NCBI GenBank assembly: GCA_002315655.1
Contig: DCHO01000049.1
Location: 1-61,797, forward strand
Source: Christensenella sp. UBA1750
GTDB lineage: Bacteria; Bacillota; Clostridia; Christensenellales; UBA1750
Direction of reading: 5' to 3'
DNA: 61,797 nucleotides
The notes under the pieces: model-generated
Told to the model about the DNA's origin: nothing
The model's database searches: none
Seen by the model: only the letters and a program-made list of their open reading frames with translations
In this document: positions 42,168 to 50,710 of the stretch, in pieces
Layout: each line of letters starts with the position of its first letter
How positions within the stretch are numbered: position 1 is the first letter of the stretch
Program-made: the position numbers and the translations under genes

Positions 42168-43337
42168 TTATTCCACCTCCCGCAAGACCAATCCCGGGTG
42201 TCGGGCGGTCAAGAGATTCTGTATCTTTTCTTCGTCGGTCTCAAAGACCAGTTCCACGGTCTTTCCCGCTGCCCTTAAACTCTGCGCCGCGGAGAAGGTT
42301 CTGGAAAGCTCCTGTTTTCCGGCTAAAATGAGCACATCCACAGAAACACCGCTTTCCTTTGGCGCATCCAGCGCTTCCAGCAGACATTCCAGATTCATGG
42401 CAAAGCCGACGGCACTCATGGGGCGCCCGAACTGGGAAAGCAGTTCGTCATACCGTCCGCCGGACAGCAGCGGCTGCCCCAAGGAGGCGGAAATGCCCTG
42501 AAAGATCATGCCGGTGTAGTAGCCGATGGAATGAACCATGCCTAAATCAATGGAAATATGCTCGGCATAGCCGCAGGAACAGACCATATCGTAAATGGTG
42601 CCGAGATTGCGAAGCGCGGACAGGCACTTGGGATAATCCGTGAGCTTTGCGGCTTTTTCCAGCACGTCCCTGCCGCCGAAGAGCATCGGCAGCTCGCGGA
42701 TGCGGGAGGAGACGGCTTCCTTTTCCCCACTGCCGGAGAGCAGCAGGTCGATGGCCAGCATATTTTTTTCCTCCACGAAGGAGCGCACCTTTTCGGCGGT
42801 CTCGGAATCCAGCCCCGCTTCCTCCATGAGCCCCTTGAAGAAATCCACCTGACCGATCTCGATCATATAATTGGAAAGCCCCGCGTTCTTCATGGCTTCC
42901 AGTGCCAGCAGAACGGCTTCCGCGTCGGATTTGGGATCGTCACAGCCCAGCAGCTCGATGCCCGCCTGGGTAAATTCCGCCTGTTTTTTCGCGCTCTTGT
43001 CCTTGGGGTCGGCGTAGGCCGAACCGATGTAGCAGATGCGCAGCGGGGGAACTTCGGAGAGCAGCTTTGTGGCGGCAATGCGGGCGATGGCGGTGGTGAA
43101 GTCCGGGCGAAGCACCAGAATGCGTCCGGTGTGGTCTAATGTCTTGATCATGTCCTCCTGCGCGTGGGCGCCAATGCCGGAGGCGTAGGTATCGTAATAT
43201 TCCAGCCCGGCAGGGGAGACTTCCCGATAACCGAAGGAGAGGAACTGATTGCGCAGTGTGCCTTCCAGCGCGATTTTGCGGGCGCAGTCGTCCATCAGGA
43301 GATCCTGCACGTTCTTGGGCAGTTGAGGCGTTGTCAT
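42168..43337 (-). CDS. hisZ: HisZ, ATP phosphoribosyltransferase regulatory subunit
   Basis: A 389-aa HisRS-like protein without tRNA charging activity. It keeps the class II fold motifs (DPKDKSAKKQAEFTQAGIELLG, GLSNYMIEIGQVDFF, the GGRYDELLSQFG histidine-binding loop) and lacks the anticodon-binding domain of HisRS. It pairs with short-form HisG and confers histidine inhibition. It is first in the operon and starts 56 nt after the -10 box. Confidence 0.94.
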   Translation of the reverse strand: MTTPQLPKNVQDLLMDDCARKIALEGTLRNQFLSFGYREVSPAGLEYYDTYASGIGAHAQEDMIKTLDHTGRILVLRPDFTTAIARIAATKLLSEVPPLRICYIGSAYADPKDKSAKKQAEFTQAGIELLGCDDPKSDAEAVLLALEAMKNAGLSNYMIEIGQVDFFKGLMEEAGLDSETAEKVRSFVEEKNMLAIDLLLSGSGEKEAVSSRIRELPMLFGGRDVLEKAAKLTDYPKCLSALRNLGTIYDMVCSCGYAEHISIDLGMVHSIGYYTGMIFQGISASLGQPLLSGGRYDELLSQFGRPMSAVGFAMNLECLLEALDAPKESGVSVDVLILAGKQELSRTFSAAQSLRAAGKTVELVFETDEEKIQNLLTARHPGLVLREVE

Positions 43338-43360
43338 AGGGGTGTTCCTTTCTTTGACGA

Positions 43361-43382
43361 TTTATCGTGATAAAGCGATAAA
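43361..43382. promoter_or_regulatory. inverted repeat in the his leader (candidate operator)
   Basis: TTTATCG and CGATAAA form a 7-bp perfect inverted repeat with an 8-nt spacer, between the -10 box and the hisZ ATG. A repressor operator is more likely than a T-box, since the leader is too short for one. Confidence 0.45.
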
Positions 43383-43392
43383 GCATGGCTTC

Positions 43393-43421
43393 ATTATAAT
43401 AAAAGAGGTTTTATCTGTCAA
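43393..43421 (-). promoter_or_regulatory. consensus sigma-A promoter of the his operon
   Basis: On the minus strand TTGACA (43421-43416), an exact 17-nt spacer and TATAAT (43398-43393): both hexamers are perfect. Confidence 0.92.
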
Positions 43422-43451
43422 GGGGGCATAACGTAAAAAGCAGATAAACTC

Positions 43452-43481
43452 AAAAAGGCCTGGGTTTTGTGCCAAGCCTTT
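43452..43481 (-). terminator. terminator after the carboxypeptidase gene
   Basis: On the minus strand AAAGGCTTGG pairs with CCAGGCCTTT (one wobble) and is followed by TTGAG. It starts eight nt after the stop codon. Confidence 0.7.
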
Positions 43482-43488
43482 GCTTTTT

Positions 43489-45243
43489 TTATTTTCTTGT
43501 TGGGGGTGTGGTGCTAAACACATCGCTTCTCTGCGGCGCTTTCGGTGTGGGCTTCGGCGGTTCGGATTTGGTGCCGAAGGTGCGCGTGTGCGTGGCGGAG
43601 GGGGATGCGGTGGGACGGGACGATGCGGGAGAAGCGTTTGGACGGGACGATGCGGGAGAAGCGTTTAGACGGGTAGGCGCGGAGCCGGACTTTCTGCCCT
43701 GCCGTATGGGATTCCTGCCGTCCTGTGTCATACGGTCATAGGTGCGCAGCGCTCGTTCCCGATTGACGGCTGCAGTGCGGGCGGCTTTGGCGCGTTTGCG
43801 CTTTTCCTGTTTGGCGCGGTTGATCTCCGCAATGAGCCAAATCAGCAGGATGACAAAGAGCACAAGGGGAATGATGACCAGCAGATAGAGATTTGACCAG
43901 CCGCCTTCCTTGACGGCAATTGTGGAGATTTTAAGTCCCCCCTGGGTAACGGTGGCGGGCGCGGGGGTGGCCTGCGTTTTATCCTTGGTCTTGATGGCGG
44001 AGGCCACGGTGCGGGAGGCAAGCAGCGGCACTTCCACATCCTCCATGTCCTCCATGGAGAAGAACAGTGTACCGACCTCGGTATCGGCTTGAATGGGCGC
44101 GGTCAGCTCGCTTGGATATTCCGCGTGAATGTAAAGCGCTAAACTGCTCGAAATGGCGGAAATCTCCTCATCCGTACACAGAACAGAGGAAAGTTTGTCC
44201 GCGCTCTTAGAATCGAGAGAAAGGAGCAGATTGCCGTCGTCCTCCTCAGATGTGCCGGATACCTGAACGGATAAGGGGCTTGCCTCGTATATCTCTGCAA
44301 AGGGCAGCGTGCGGTAGGTGGCAAAGCAGTAGTCCGCCAGGTGCATGGTGTCATACCATTTGCCTTCCTTGGTGTCCCCGAAGACGACCGTGATGATGCG
44401 GCGGCCTTCGTTTTCGCAGACGGAGACAAAGGCGTGCTGGGCGGCGTCGGTATAGCCGGTCTTGCCGCCGATGATGTTTTCATAAACGTATTCACCGCCG
44501 TATTCGGGCAGCAAGGCATTTGTGTTCTTGACGGTGTAGGTGCGTGTACCGCCGTCGGCTTTTTCGATGGACAATTCGTATTTGTAGGTGCTGACGATCT
44601 CGATAAATTCCTCATGCTGCGCCGCTTCCCGCACGATCTTGCCGTAGTCGGAGGCGGTGGTGTAGTGCTCGCTATCGGGCAGACCGTTGGAATTGGTGAA
44701 ATGGGAATCGGTGCAGCCCAATTCCACGGCGCGCTGGTTCATCAGGGTGGCAAAGTCCGCTACGGAGCCGGACACGGCTTCTGCCAGCGCAACCGCTGCG
44801 TCGTTGCCGGATTTGAGCAGCAAGCCGTACAGCAGGTCGCGGACGGTGATCTTTTCGCCTTCCTCCAGATAGATGGAGGATTCACCGACCATGCAGTTGC
44901 GGGAGACCTCCACGACCTCATCCAAAGAGAGTCTTTCAATGGCCAGCAGGGCGGTCAATACTTTTGTGGTGGAGGCGGGGTAGATTTCCCTGTCAGGGTT
45001 CTTGGAAAAGAGCACGCGCCCGGTTGCGGCGTCCAGCGCGATGGCCGAGGTCGCAGAGAGCATATTTTCCGTCAGATTCCCGGGATGGGAGGAAGAAAAG
45101 TGATCCGGGTCGGAATTTGGATGCGCTTTTCTGTTGGTGTCCGCGCTCAATGTCATAGTAGACGCAAGCAGGGACAGGATCAGCAGAAAGAGCAGAATGC
45201 TGCGCCGGATGCAGCGAATATGGGGTTTATCTGAAAAGTTCAT
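43489..45243 (-). CDS. D-alanyl-D-alanine carboxypeptidase (DacF-like) with cytoplasmic tail
   Basis: A 584-aa protein starting at ATG 45243 (AAGGAG nine nt upstream; the GTG at 45261 overlaps that site). N-terminal membrane or signal segment 15-33. The peptidase S11 motifs are STTK (Ser91-Lys94), SGN (145-147) and KTG in GGKTGYT. A PBP5-like C-terminal domain follows, then a second membrane segment (YLLVIIPLVLFVILLIWLIA) and about 110 residues of basic, Ser/Pro-rich tail ending in nine-residue repeats. Positive residues after the second segment place the tail in the cytosol. It trims the fifth D-Ala from stem peptides. Confidence 0.92.
   Translation of the reverse strand: MNFSDKPHIRCIRRSILLFLLILSLLASTMTLSADTNRKAHPNSDPDHFSSSHPGNLTENMLSATSAIALDAATGRVLFSKNPDREIYPASTTKVLTALLAIERLSLDEVVEVSRNCMVGESSIYLEEGEKITVRDLLYGLLLKSGNDAAVALAEAVSGSVADFATLMNQRAVELGCTDSHFTNSNGLPDSEHYTTASDYGKIVREAAQHEEFIEIVSTYKYELSIEKADGGTRTYTVKNTNALLPEYGGEYVYENIIGGKTGYTDAAQHAFVSVCENEGRRIITVVFGDTKEGKWYDTMHLADYCFATYRTLPFAEIYEASPLSVQVSGTSEEDDGNLLLSLDSKSADKLSSVLCTDEEISAISSSLALYIHAEYPSELTAPIQADTEVGTLFFSMEDMEDVEVPLLASRTVASAIKTKDKTQATPAPATVTQGGLKISTIAVKEGGWSNLYLLVIIPLVLFVILLIWLIAEINRAKQEKRKRAKAARTAAVNRERALRTYDRMTQDGRNPIRQGRKSGSAPTRLNASPASSRPNASPASSRPTASPSATHTRTFGTKSEPPKPTPKAPQRSDVFSTTPPTRK
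43615..43668. repeat. 27-bp tandem duplication in the carboxypeptidase tail
   Basis: Two copies, 43615-43641 and 43642-43668, differ at one base. They encode two copies of a nine-residue unit (ASPASSRPN/T) in the disordered tail. A third, more diverged unit follows in the protein. Confidence 0.9.
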
Positions 45244-45275
45244 CGGGAGGGACTCCTTCACGAAAAATCGTTACT

Positions 45276-45281
45276 ATTATA
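45276..45281 (-). promoter_or_regulatory. -10 box of the carboxypeptidase gene
   Basis: TATAAT on the minus strand (45281-45276), with a weak TATACA 17 nt upstream as -35. Confidence 0.45.
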
Positions 45282-45354
45282 TCATGCGCGAAATACGATG
45301 TATAGAATATAGAAAAGAAAAATAAACAAAGTAACAAAATTGATACATTTTTCA

Positions 45355-45383
45355 TTGTTTTTGCGGCGTGATAATGATACAAT
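45355..45383 (+). promoter_or_regulatory. promoter of the two-component operon
   Basis: TTGTTT (45355-45360), a 17-nt spacer and TACAAT (45378-45383). It is divergent from the carboxypeptidase promoter; the 215-nt region between the two genes holds nothing else recognised. Confidence 0.55.
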
Positions 45384-45458
45384 AGAGGCAAAATAGGGAA
45401 GGTGTATATAAAGGACACCGAAAGAACAGATTGTCAGGCGAGAAGGGGGCTGAAAAAG

Positions 45459-46151
45459 TTGGCAAAAAAGATACTGCTTGTGGACGATGAACCCGCGATC
45501 ATCAAAGGACTCAAATTCTCCCTGGAACAGGACGGCTATGAGACCGTCACGGCCTACGACGGCGGCGAGGCGATCAAACGCTTTGAGGAAGGCGGTATTG
45601 ACCTCATTTTGCTGGATGTGATGCTGCCCGTGCTGGACGGCATCGAGGTCTGTCAGCGTATCCGCGAAAACTCCGATGTGCCCATCATCATGCTCACCGC
45701 CAAGGGCGAGGACATGGACAAAATTCTGGGACTGGAATACGGCGCGGACGACTACATGACCAAGCCCTTCAACATTCTGGAGGTCAAGGCGCGTATCAAA
45801 ACCATCCTGCGCAGAACCGGCGTGAAGGTCGAGCGTCCTGCGGATTCCCATGTGCTGCGTGCGCGGGAAATGGAGGTCAATTCGGAGCTGCGGCAGGTCA
45901 AGCTGCGCGGCGAGGAGATCAATCTGACCGTCAAGGAATTTGATATGCTCTGGCTCTTTATCACCAACCGCGGCAAGGTCTATTCCCGCGAAAACCTGCT
46001 GGAAATCATCTGGGGCAGCGAGTACAACGGAGATTTGCGCACCGTGGATGTGCACATCAGAAGACTGCGCGAAAAGATCGAGCCGACCCCTTCCAAGCCC
46101 GAGTACATTATGACCAAGTGGGGAGTTGGGTACTATTTCACTGAAAAGTAA
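45459..46151 (+). CDS. OmpR/PhoB-family response regulator
   Basis: A 230-aa protein. The TTG start at 45459 gives the standard AKKILLVDDEP opening with GAAGGGGG upstream; the GTG at 45402 has its site abutting. The receiver domain has Asp9/Asp10, the phospho-acceptor Asp53 (LLDVMLP) and Lys in TKPF. The C-terminal winged helix contains LTVKEFDMLWLF and TVDVHIRRLREKI. It overlaps the kinase gene, the usual WalR/PhoP arrangement. Confidence 0.95.
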   Translation: MAKKILLVDDEPAIIKGLKFSLEQDGYETVTAYDGGEAIKRFEEGGIDLILLDVMLPVLDGIEVCQRIRENSDVPIIMLTAKGEDMDKILGLEYGADDYMTKPFNILEVKARIKTILRRTGVKVERPADSHVLRAREMEVNSELRQVKLRGEEINLTVKEFDMLWLFITNRGKVYSRENLLEIIWGSEYNGDLRTVDVHIRRLREKIEPTPSKPEYIMTKWGVGYYFTEK

Positions 46152-47628
46152 GCCTAAGTTCAGCCTGCGCTTCAAGATGGTGCTGGTCAATCTGACGCTT
46201 ACCGTCATTGCCTTTTCCCTGGTCATCTGGGCGGCGCTGAATGTGACAGGCAAATATCTTGTGGATAAAAAGGTCAGCGAAGAACTGTCCGTTGTGGATG
46301 AGCTGGCTTTGCAGGTGTCCGCTTCCGTGCAGGAGGCGGACGCCGAAGCGCTCTATGCCCTGATGACCGAAAAAGGCCGCCAGTACGGCGCGAGAATGCT
46401 GGTGCTGGATGCGGGCGGCACGGTCTGGGTCGATACCTTATCCGAGCTCAACGGCGTTTCCTTAGGTTATGGGGAGGTATCCGATGTGACCTCTCTGCGC
46501 ATGGATCGCTCCTACGGCTTTCATCGTGTGGTAACAGGCTCAAAAAAGGTGAAGGACGGGGAGTGGATCGGCTATTACTGTTCCGCCGTGACCGGAAACA
46601 GCGGGTGCATCGGCGTTGTCATGATGGTCTCGTCCCTCAAAGAGCTGACTGACTCCTTACGGGAGATTCAGATCAGCTTAGTCGTGTTTTTTGGCGTTGT
46701 GGTCATTCTCATCGTCTGGGCAATGCTGGTGTTTTCCTCCGTTATTACCCGACCCATCAACGAGCTGAACAACTTAATGCAACAGACCGCGCGCTCCGGC
46801 TTCACCGCCCGCGCCAATCCCAAGGGCAATGACGAGATCGCCATGCTGGGAAAGACCTTCAACATGATGAGCGAAAAGCTGGAAAACATGGATCAGATGC
46901 GCAACGATTTTATTTCCAGCGCCAGCCATGAGCTAAAGACCCCGCTTTCCGCCATGAAAATACTGATCGAATCGCTGCTGTCGCAGGACACGCCCGACCC
47001 AAGCGTGACACGGGACTTTCTTTCCGACATCAACCGGGAAATTGACCGTTTGAGCGCGATTGTAGGCGACCTGCTCACCATTGTGCGCTTTGACAGCCGC
47101 AACGAGAAATTGCAGATGGAACCCATCACGCTGGACGAGCTGCTGTTTGACACCCTAAGCCGCCTGCAGCCTGTGGCGGACAAGGCGCAGATCGCGGTTG
47201 AACCCTTCTGTGACGAGGTCTGCTATGTCAATGCCGACCCCATCAAATTGCAGCAGGCCATTTACAACTTAGTCGATAATGCCATCAAATATACGCCCGC
47301 AGGCGGCCATGTGTGGGTGAAGCTCTTTACGCAGGAGGACAACTGCGTGGTGGAGATCAAGGATGACGGCATCGGCATCCCGAAGGAGAGCCTGCCGCAC
47401 CTCTTTGAGCGCTTCTACCGCGTGGATAAGGCGCGCTCCCGCTCTACCGGCGGCACCGGCTTGGGGCTGTCCATTGTGCGGAGCATCGTGCTCATGCACG
47501 GCGGCGATATTTTTGTGGAATCCGAGGACAATGTGGGCACCACCTTCCGTGTGGTGCTGCCGAAGGCAGAAGACCCGTACAGCGATTTTGTGGATGAGGA
47601 GGATTGGGAAGATGAAAAGAACGATTAG
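46126..47628 (+). CDS. membrane sensor histidine kinase
   Basis: About 500 aa. Two membrane segments (about 18-40 and 190-213) flank an extracytoplasmic sensor of about 150 residues. HAMP follows (RPINELNNLMQQ), then HisKA with His268 in SSASHELKTPLSAMK, then HATPase with N-box NLVDNAIKYT, DDGIGIP and GGTGLGLSIV. The start is uncertain: TTG 46126 overlaps the ribosome site, and ATT 46135 or CTG 46141 are alternatives; all lie within the end of the response regulator. The last 17 nt overlap the GerMN lipoprotein gene. Confidence 0.93.
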   Translation: MGTISLKSKPKFSLRFKMVLVNLTLTVIAFSLVIWAALNVTGKYLVDKKVSEELSVVDELALQVSASVQEADAEALYALMTEKGRQYGARMLVLDAGGTVWVDTLSELNGVSLGYGEVSDVTSLRMDRSYGFHRVVTGSKKVKDGEWIGYYCSAVTGNSGCIGVVMMVSSLKELTDSLREIQISLVVFFGVVVILIVWAMLVFSSVITRPINELNNLMQQTARSGFTARANPKGNDEIAMLGKTFNMMSEKLENMDQMRNDFISSASHELKTPLSAMKILIESLLSQDTPDPSVTRDFLSDINREIDRLSAIVGDLLTIVRFDSRNEKLQMEPITLDELLFDTLSRLQPVADKAQIAVEPFCDEVCYVNADPIKLQQAIYNLVDNAIKYTPAGGHVWVKLFTQEDNCVVEIKDDGIGIPKESLPHLFERFYRVDKARSRSTGGTGLGLSIVRSIVLMHGGDIFVESEDNVGTTFRVVLPKAEDPYSDFVDEEDWEDEKND

Positions 47629-48580
47629 ATGCACGCTCCTGCTTGTCCTGATATTGTGTGTCCTTTCCGGCTGCGCGGATCGCTTTGTCGGCGGCATTAC
47701 CGAGAGAAACGACGGCGACCCCAACGCCTATACCGACGCGATTTTGCCCGAGAGCGGCAATGATGTGCTGGGGGATGAGGTGAAAGCCACGCTTTTCTTC
47801 CGCTACCTCAACGAAGAAATGCTGGCGGGAGTGGAGAAAACCTTCCGCGTGACCAACGATAAGACCATTGAGGAACTGGTGGTGCAGGCGCTGATCGACG
47901 GCCCGGAGGAGAATGACTATCGCTTCTCCCGCCTGATTCCCGACGACACGAAACTGATCTCCGTCAAGGAGCAGAGCGATTATCTTTCAGTCACCCTGTC
48001 CGGCGCGTTCTTGGAGCGCGTGGAGGACGACATCACCGGCGAGGTGGTGCGCAAGCAGCTGGCGGTGCAGTCCATCGTGAACTCGGTGACGGCGCTGGGC
48101 AATTATTCCCGCGTGGTCATCCTGGTTGACCAGAGCGGGCAGGGCAACGGGGCGCGGCTCACCTATACCCAGGCGGGCTGGGAGGACAAGGGCGACCTGT
48201 CCGTCGAACCCCTTGGCCTGGACTTTTCCGTAGTGCTGACCCCCGACAATGTGATGGAAAAGGTTATGGATAACTTAATGGAGCTTAATTACGAAGACCT
48301 TATCACCTATCTGGCCGAGCGGGACACCGACGGAACAGCCGGTCCCACGCTGCCGGAAATTGCCGAGGCCTTAGAGAAAAAAGCGTCTTTTGTCAGCTTT
48401 TCGCTGTCCCAGCCGGTGCGTGTTTTATCCGGCGGCACCTCTGCCGTGGCGCTGCTGGACATCACCTACAACTCGGGCAGCGGCGGCACCTATACACTGA
48501 CGGATCAGCCGGTGCGCATGGTCTTTGAGGATGTGTGGAAGGTGTCTTTCCGTTCGCTTTCCGCCATGCTGCCGGAGTAA
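47612..48580 (+). CDS. GerMN-domain lipoprotein
   Basis: A 322-aa predicted lipoprotein. The signal peptide ends in the lipobox LSGC (Cys21). Residues about 55-180 form a GerMN (sporulation/germination) domain (VVQALIDGPEENDY, SVTLSGAFLE, AVQSIVNSVTAL). The rest is not recognised. It starts inside the kinase gene, so it is translationally coupled. In actinobacteria the MtrAB system is followed by LpqB, also a GerMN lipoprotein, which interacts with MtrB; a parallel role is inferred. Confidence 0.85.
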   Translation: MKRTIRCTLLLVLILCVLSGCADRFVGGITERNDGDPNAYTDAILPESGNDVLGDEVKATLFFRYLNEEMLAGVEKTFRVTNDKTIEELVVQALIDGPEENDYRFSRLIPDDTKLISVKEQSDYLSVTLSGAFLERVEDDITGEVVRKQLAVQSIVNSVTALGNYSRVVILVDQSGQGNGARLTYTQAGWEDKGDLSVEPLGLDFSVVLTPDNVMEKVMDNLMELNYEDLITYLAERDTDGTAGPTLPEIAEALEKKASFVSFSLSQPVRVLSGGTSAVALLDITYNSGSGGTYTLTDQPVRMVFEDVWKVSFRSLSAMLPE

Positions 48581-48583
48581 GCC

Positions 48584-49239
48584 ATGATAAAAGCCGTTAT
48601 TTTCGATCTGTATGAAACTCTGATCACCTTGACGAAAACGCCGCCGTATTTCGGGGCGAATATCGCCAAGGACGCGGGGCTTGTGAAAGAGGATTTCCTC
48701 CGCATCTGGCGGAGACTGGAAGACGACCGCACCTACGGTCATATCACGTTGGAAAATGCCTTGCGCAAATGCGGTGTGTGGGACGAACAGGTTTTGCGGG
48801 ACATTGTGCGCAAGCGTCGGGAATCCCGTGCGGAATGCTACAACGTGCTGCACGAAGGGATTCTGCCCATGCTTTCCGGTCCCGGGAAAAGGGGCTGAAA
48901 TTGGGGCTTCTCAGCAACTGCTTTGATGAGGAGGCGGAGGCTTTCCGGGAAAGTCAACTGCGGCCGTATTTTGACGAAGTGACGCTCTCCTGTGAGGTTC
49001 GCATGAAAAAGCCGGAGCACCGCATTTTTGAGCATTGCATAAAGAGTTTGGGTGTGCAGCCGGAGGAATGTCTGTATATCGGCGACGGCGGCAGTCATGA
49101 GCTGGAAGCGGCGCGGGAAATGAGGCTGCGCCCCTATCAGGCGGTATGGTATCTGAAAGAAAACTCCGTGCAGCCTGTTTCCCGGCTTTCGGGATATGAG
49201 CATCTGGAAAGCCCGATGGATGTACTGAAACTGATTTGA
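48584..49239 (+). pseudogene. HAD-family hydrolase, disrupted by a -1 frameshift
   Basis: The first part (48584 to about 48885) starts MIKAVIFDLYETLITL, the HAD motif I with a DxYxT variant, and reads to a stop at 48898. The remainder continues in another frame from about 48880 with GLLSNCFDEEAE, motif III/IV KKPEHRIFEHC and YIGDGGSHELEAA. The halves join smoothly if one base is restored in the CCCGGGAAAAGGGG tract near 48880-48895. It is therefore either a real one-base deletion or a sequencing error. The intact product would be about 218 aa, a small-molecule phosphatase. Confidence 0.85.
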
Positions 49240-49258
49240 AAACAAGGGGGTGAAGCGG

Positions 49259-50698
49259 TTGAAATTTGTGAAAAAGTCGGCCTTTGCGTTGGCACTTCTG
49301 TTTGTGCTCCTTCTGCCCCTGCAGGCGGCTGCGGGAAGCACGGCAAAGATTTACGGGGATGACAGCGTGGCGCACAGAGTCACGGCAGTCATTTATTGTT
49401 TGAGCGATGATTACAACCGTTTAAGCCCAGAGGTGCGTACCTTTTCCGTGCTCTGCGGACAGAGCCTTGCCGAAGCCTTGACCGATCAGGTGCTGCGGGA
49501 TGCGGAGAAGAAGGACAATATTTCCGCGCTGCCCGTGCGCTCGGATCTGAAACTGCTCTCCGCCGTGATCACGGGGAATATCGCCACGGTGAATTTGGGC
49601 GGCGACAAGGAACTGTTGGAAAACTATGAGCTGTTCTGCTTAAAGGCGGCCATCACCAACACCCTGATCGAGGCGGGAGAGGCCAACTATGTCAATGTTC
49701 TGCTGAATGGGCGCGAAGTGACCACCAACGGTCTGCCGACCGGCACCATGACCCACTTTGACGAAGACCTGCAATCCGCCTGGATCGCCCACGAAAACGA
49801 AGGCGATGCCGCGCTGCGTTCCCAGAGCTATTCCTTTACCCGCTTTGTGACCCTGTATTTCGCTGCGCAGAATGACAGCCTTGTGCTGGCCGAGGTGCGC
49901 AGGATCACCATGAACCGCACAAATTTAGCCATTCCAGTGATCTCCGCGGTGCTGGCGGGGCCGAACGATTCCGCCACCATGACGCGGACATATCCCTCTG
50001 CGTCCAAGGTGCTCGGCGTACCGGATCGTGACGAGGAAGACGAACGGATAATAGACATCAACCTGTCCTATCAGATGAGCCTGATTGCCTCGGGCACCCC
50101 GGAGGAGCGCAGGTTGTGCTTGGCGCCGCTGGTTCTCACCCTGACCACCTTCCTGCCCGACCTTTCCGCGCTGCGCCTGCACGTCAACGGGCGTTTGGTG
50201 CAGCCGCTGTACAATCGGGGCGAGATCAACGATTATCTGCTCTACGGCAGTGAGTTTCAGGGAATGATCGGCACCACGGTCTCTTTGTACTATCCCGTCG
50301 GCGACGGGCGGCAGGTGCAGGTGACACAAGCGGTCTCCCAACAGAAAAAGACCCTGCGTGACCTTATTGAAGAATTGATGGCTGTGCCTTCGGATATGGA
50401 CGTGCAGCCCGTTTTCCCGGACGGTTTTTCCTCCGCGCACATCATCGGCATTTTCCAGACCGATGACACTGCGGTGGTTAATCTTACGCAGGAAGGCGCG
50501 AGCCTGCTTCGGCAAATGAGCGACGACAGGGTGCGGGACTGCATTTACTGCATCGTCAATACGCTGACCGATGTGCACGGCATTTCCCGCGTGCAGTTTT
50601 TAACGGAGGGCAACCGAATCAACGAACGGTTCGGGGACATTTCCCTCGGAAATCCGTTGGTGCGCTCCTCCGGTGTGATCCGCATATTGCCCGACTGA
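49259..50698 (+). CDS. secreted protein with repeated GerMN domains
   Basis: A 479-aa exported protein. The TTG start at 49259 has AAGGGGG eight nt upstream; the GTG at 49250 overlaps that site. Signal peptide MKFVKKSAFALALLFVLLLPLQAAAG. At least two GerMN-like units are seen (TDQVLRDAEKKDN to VTTNGLP; and the C-terminal LIEELMAVPSDMD, AVVNLTQEGASLL, IYCIVNTLT). It lies 19 nt after the broken HAD gene and 12 nt before holA, and pairs with the GerMN lipoprotein upstream. The function is unknown; GerM relatives act at spore-septum assembly. Confidence 0.8.
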   Translation: MKFVKKSAFALALLFVLLLPLQAAAGSTAKIYGDDSVAHRVTAVIYCLSDDYNRLSPEVRTFSVLCGQSLAEALTDQVLRDAEKKDNISALPVRSDLKLLSAVITGNIATVNLGGDKELLENYELFCLKAAITNTLIEAGEANYVNVLLNGREVTTNGLPTGTMTHFDEDLQSAWIAHENEGDAALRSQSYSFTRFVTLYFAAQNDSLVLAEVRRITMNRTNLAIPVISAVLAGPNDSATMTRTYPSASKVLGVPDRDEEDERIIDINLSYQMSLIASGTPEERRLCLAPLVLTLTTFLPDLSALRLHVNGRLVQPLYNRGEINDYLLYGSEFQGMIGTTVSLYYPVGDGRQVQVTQAVSQQKKTLRDLIEELMAVPSDMDVQPVFPDGFSSAHIIGIFQTDDTAVVNLTQEGASLLRQMSDDRVRDCIYCIVNTLTDVHGISRVQFLTEGNRINERFGDISLGNPLVRSSGVIRILPD

Positions 50699-50710
50699 TG
50701 AAGGAGATTT

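Noticed and set aside
43338..43392. Histidine T-box leader
   Set aside because: The distance from promoter to hisZ is only about 55 nt and there is no T-box sequence (UGGN) or specifier stem.
43615..43668. CRISPR-like repeat
   Set aside because: Two head-to-tail copies without spacers, in frame inside a protein tail.
48584..49239. Programmed -1 frameshift in the HAD gene
   Set aside because: The tract CCCGGGAAAAGGGG is not a good X-XXY-YYZ slippery heptamer and no downstream stimulator is obvious; a deletion or read error is simpler.
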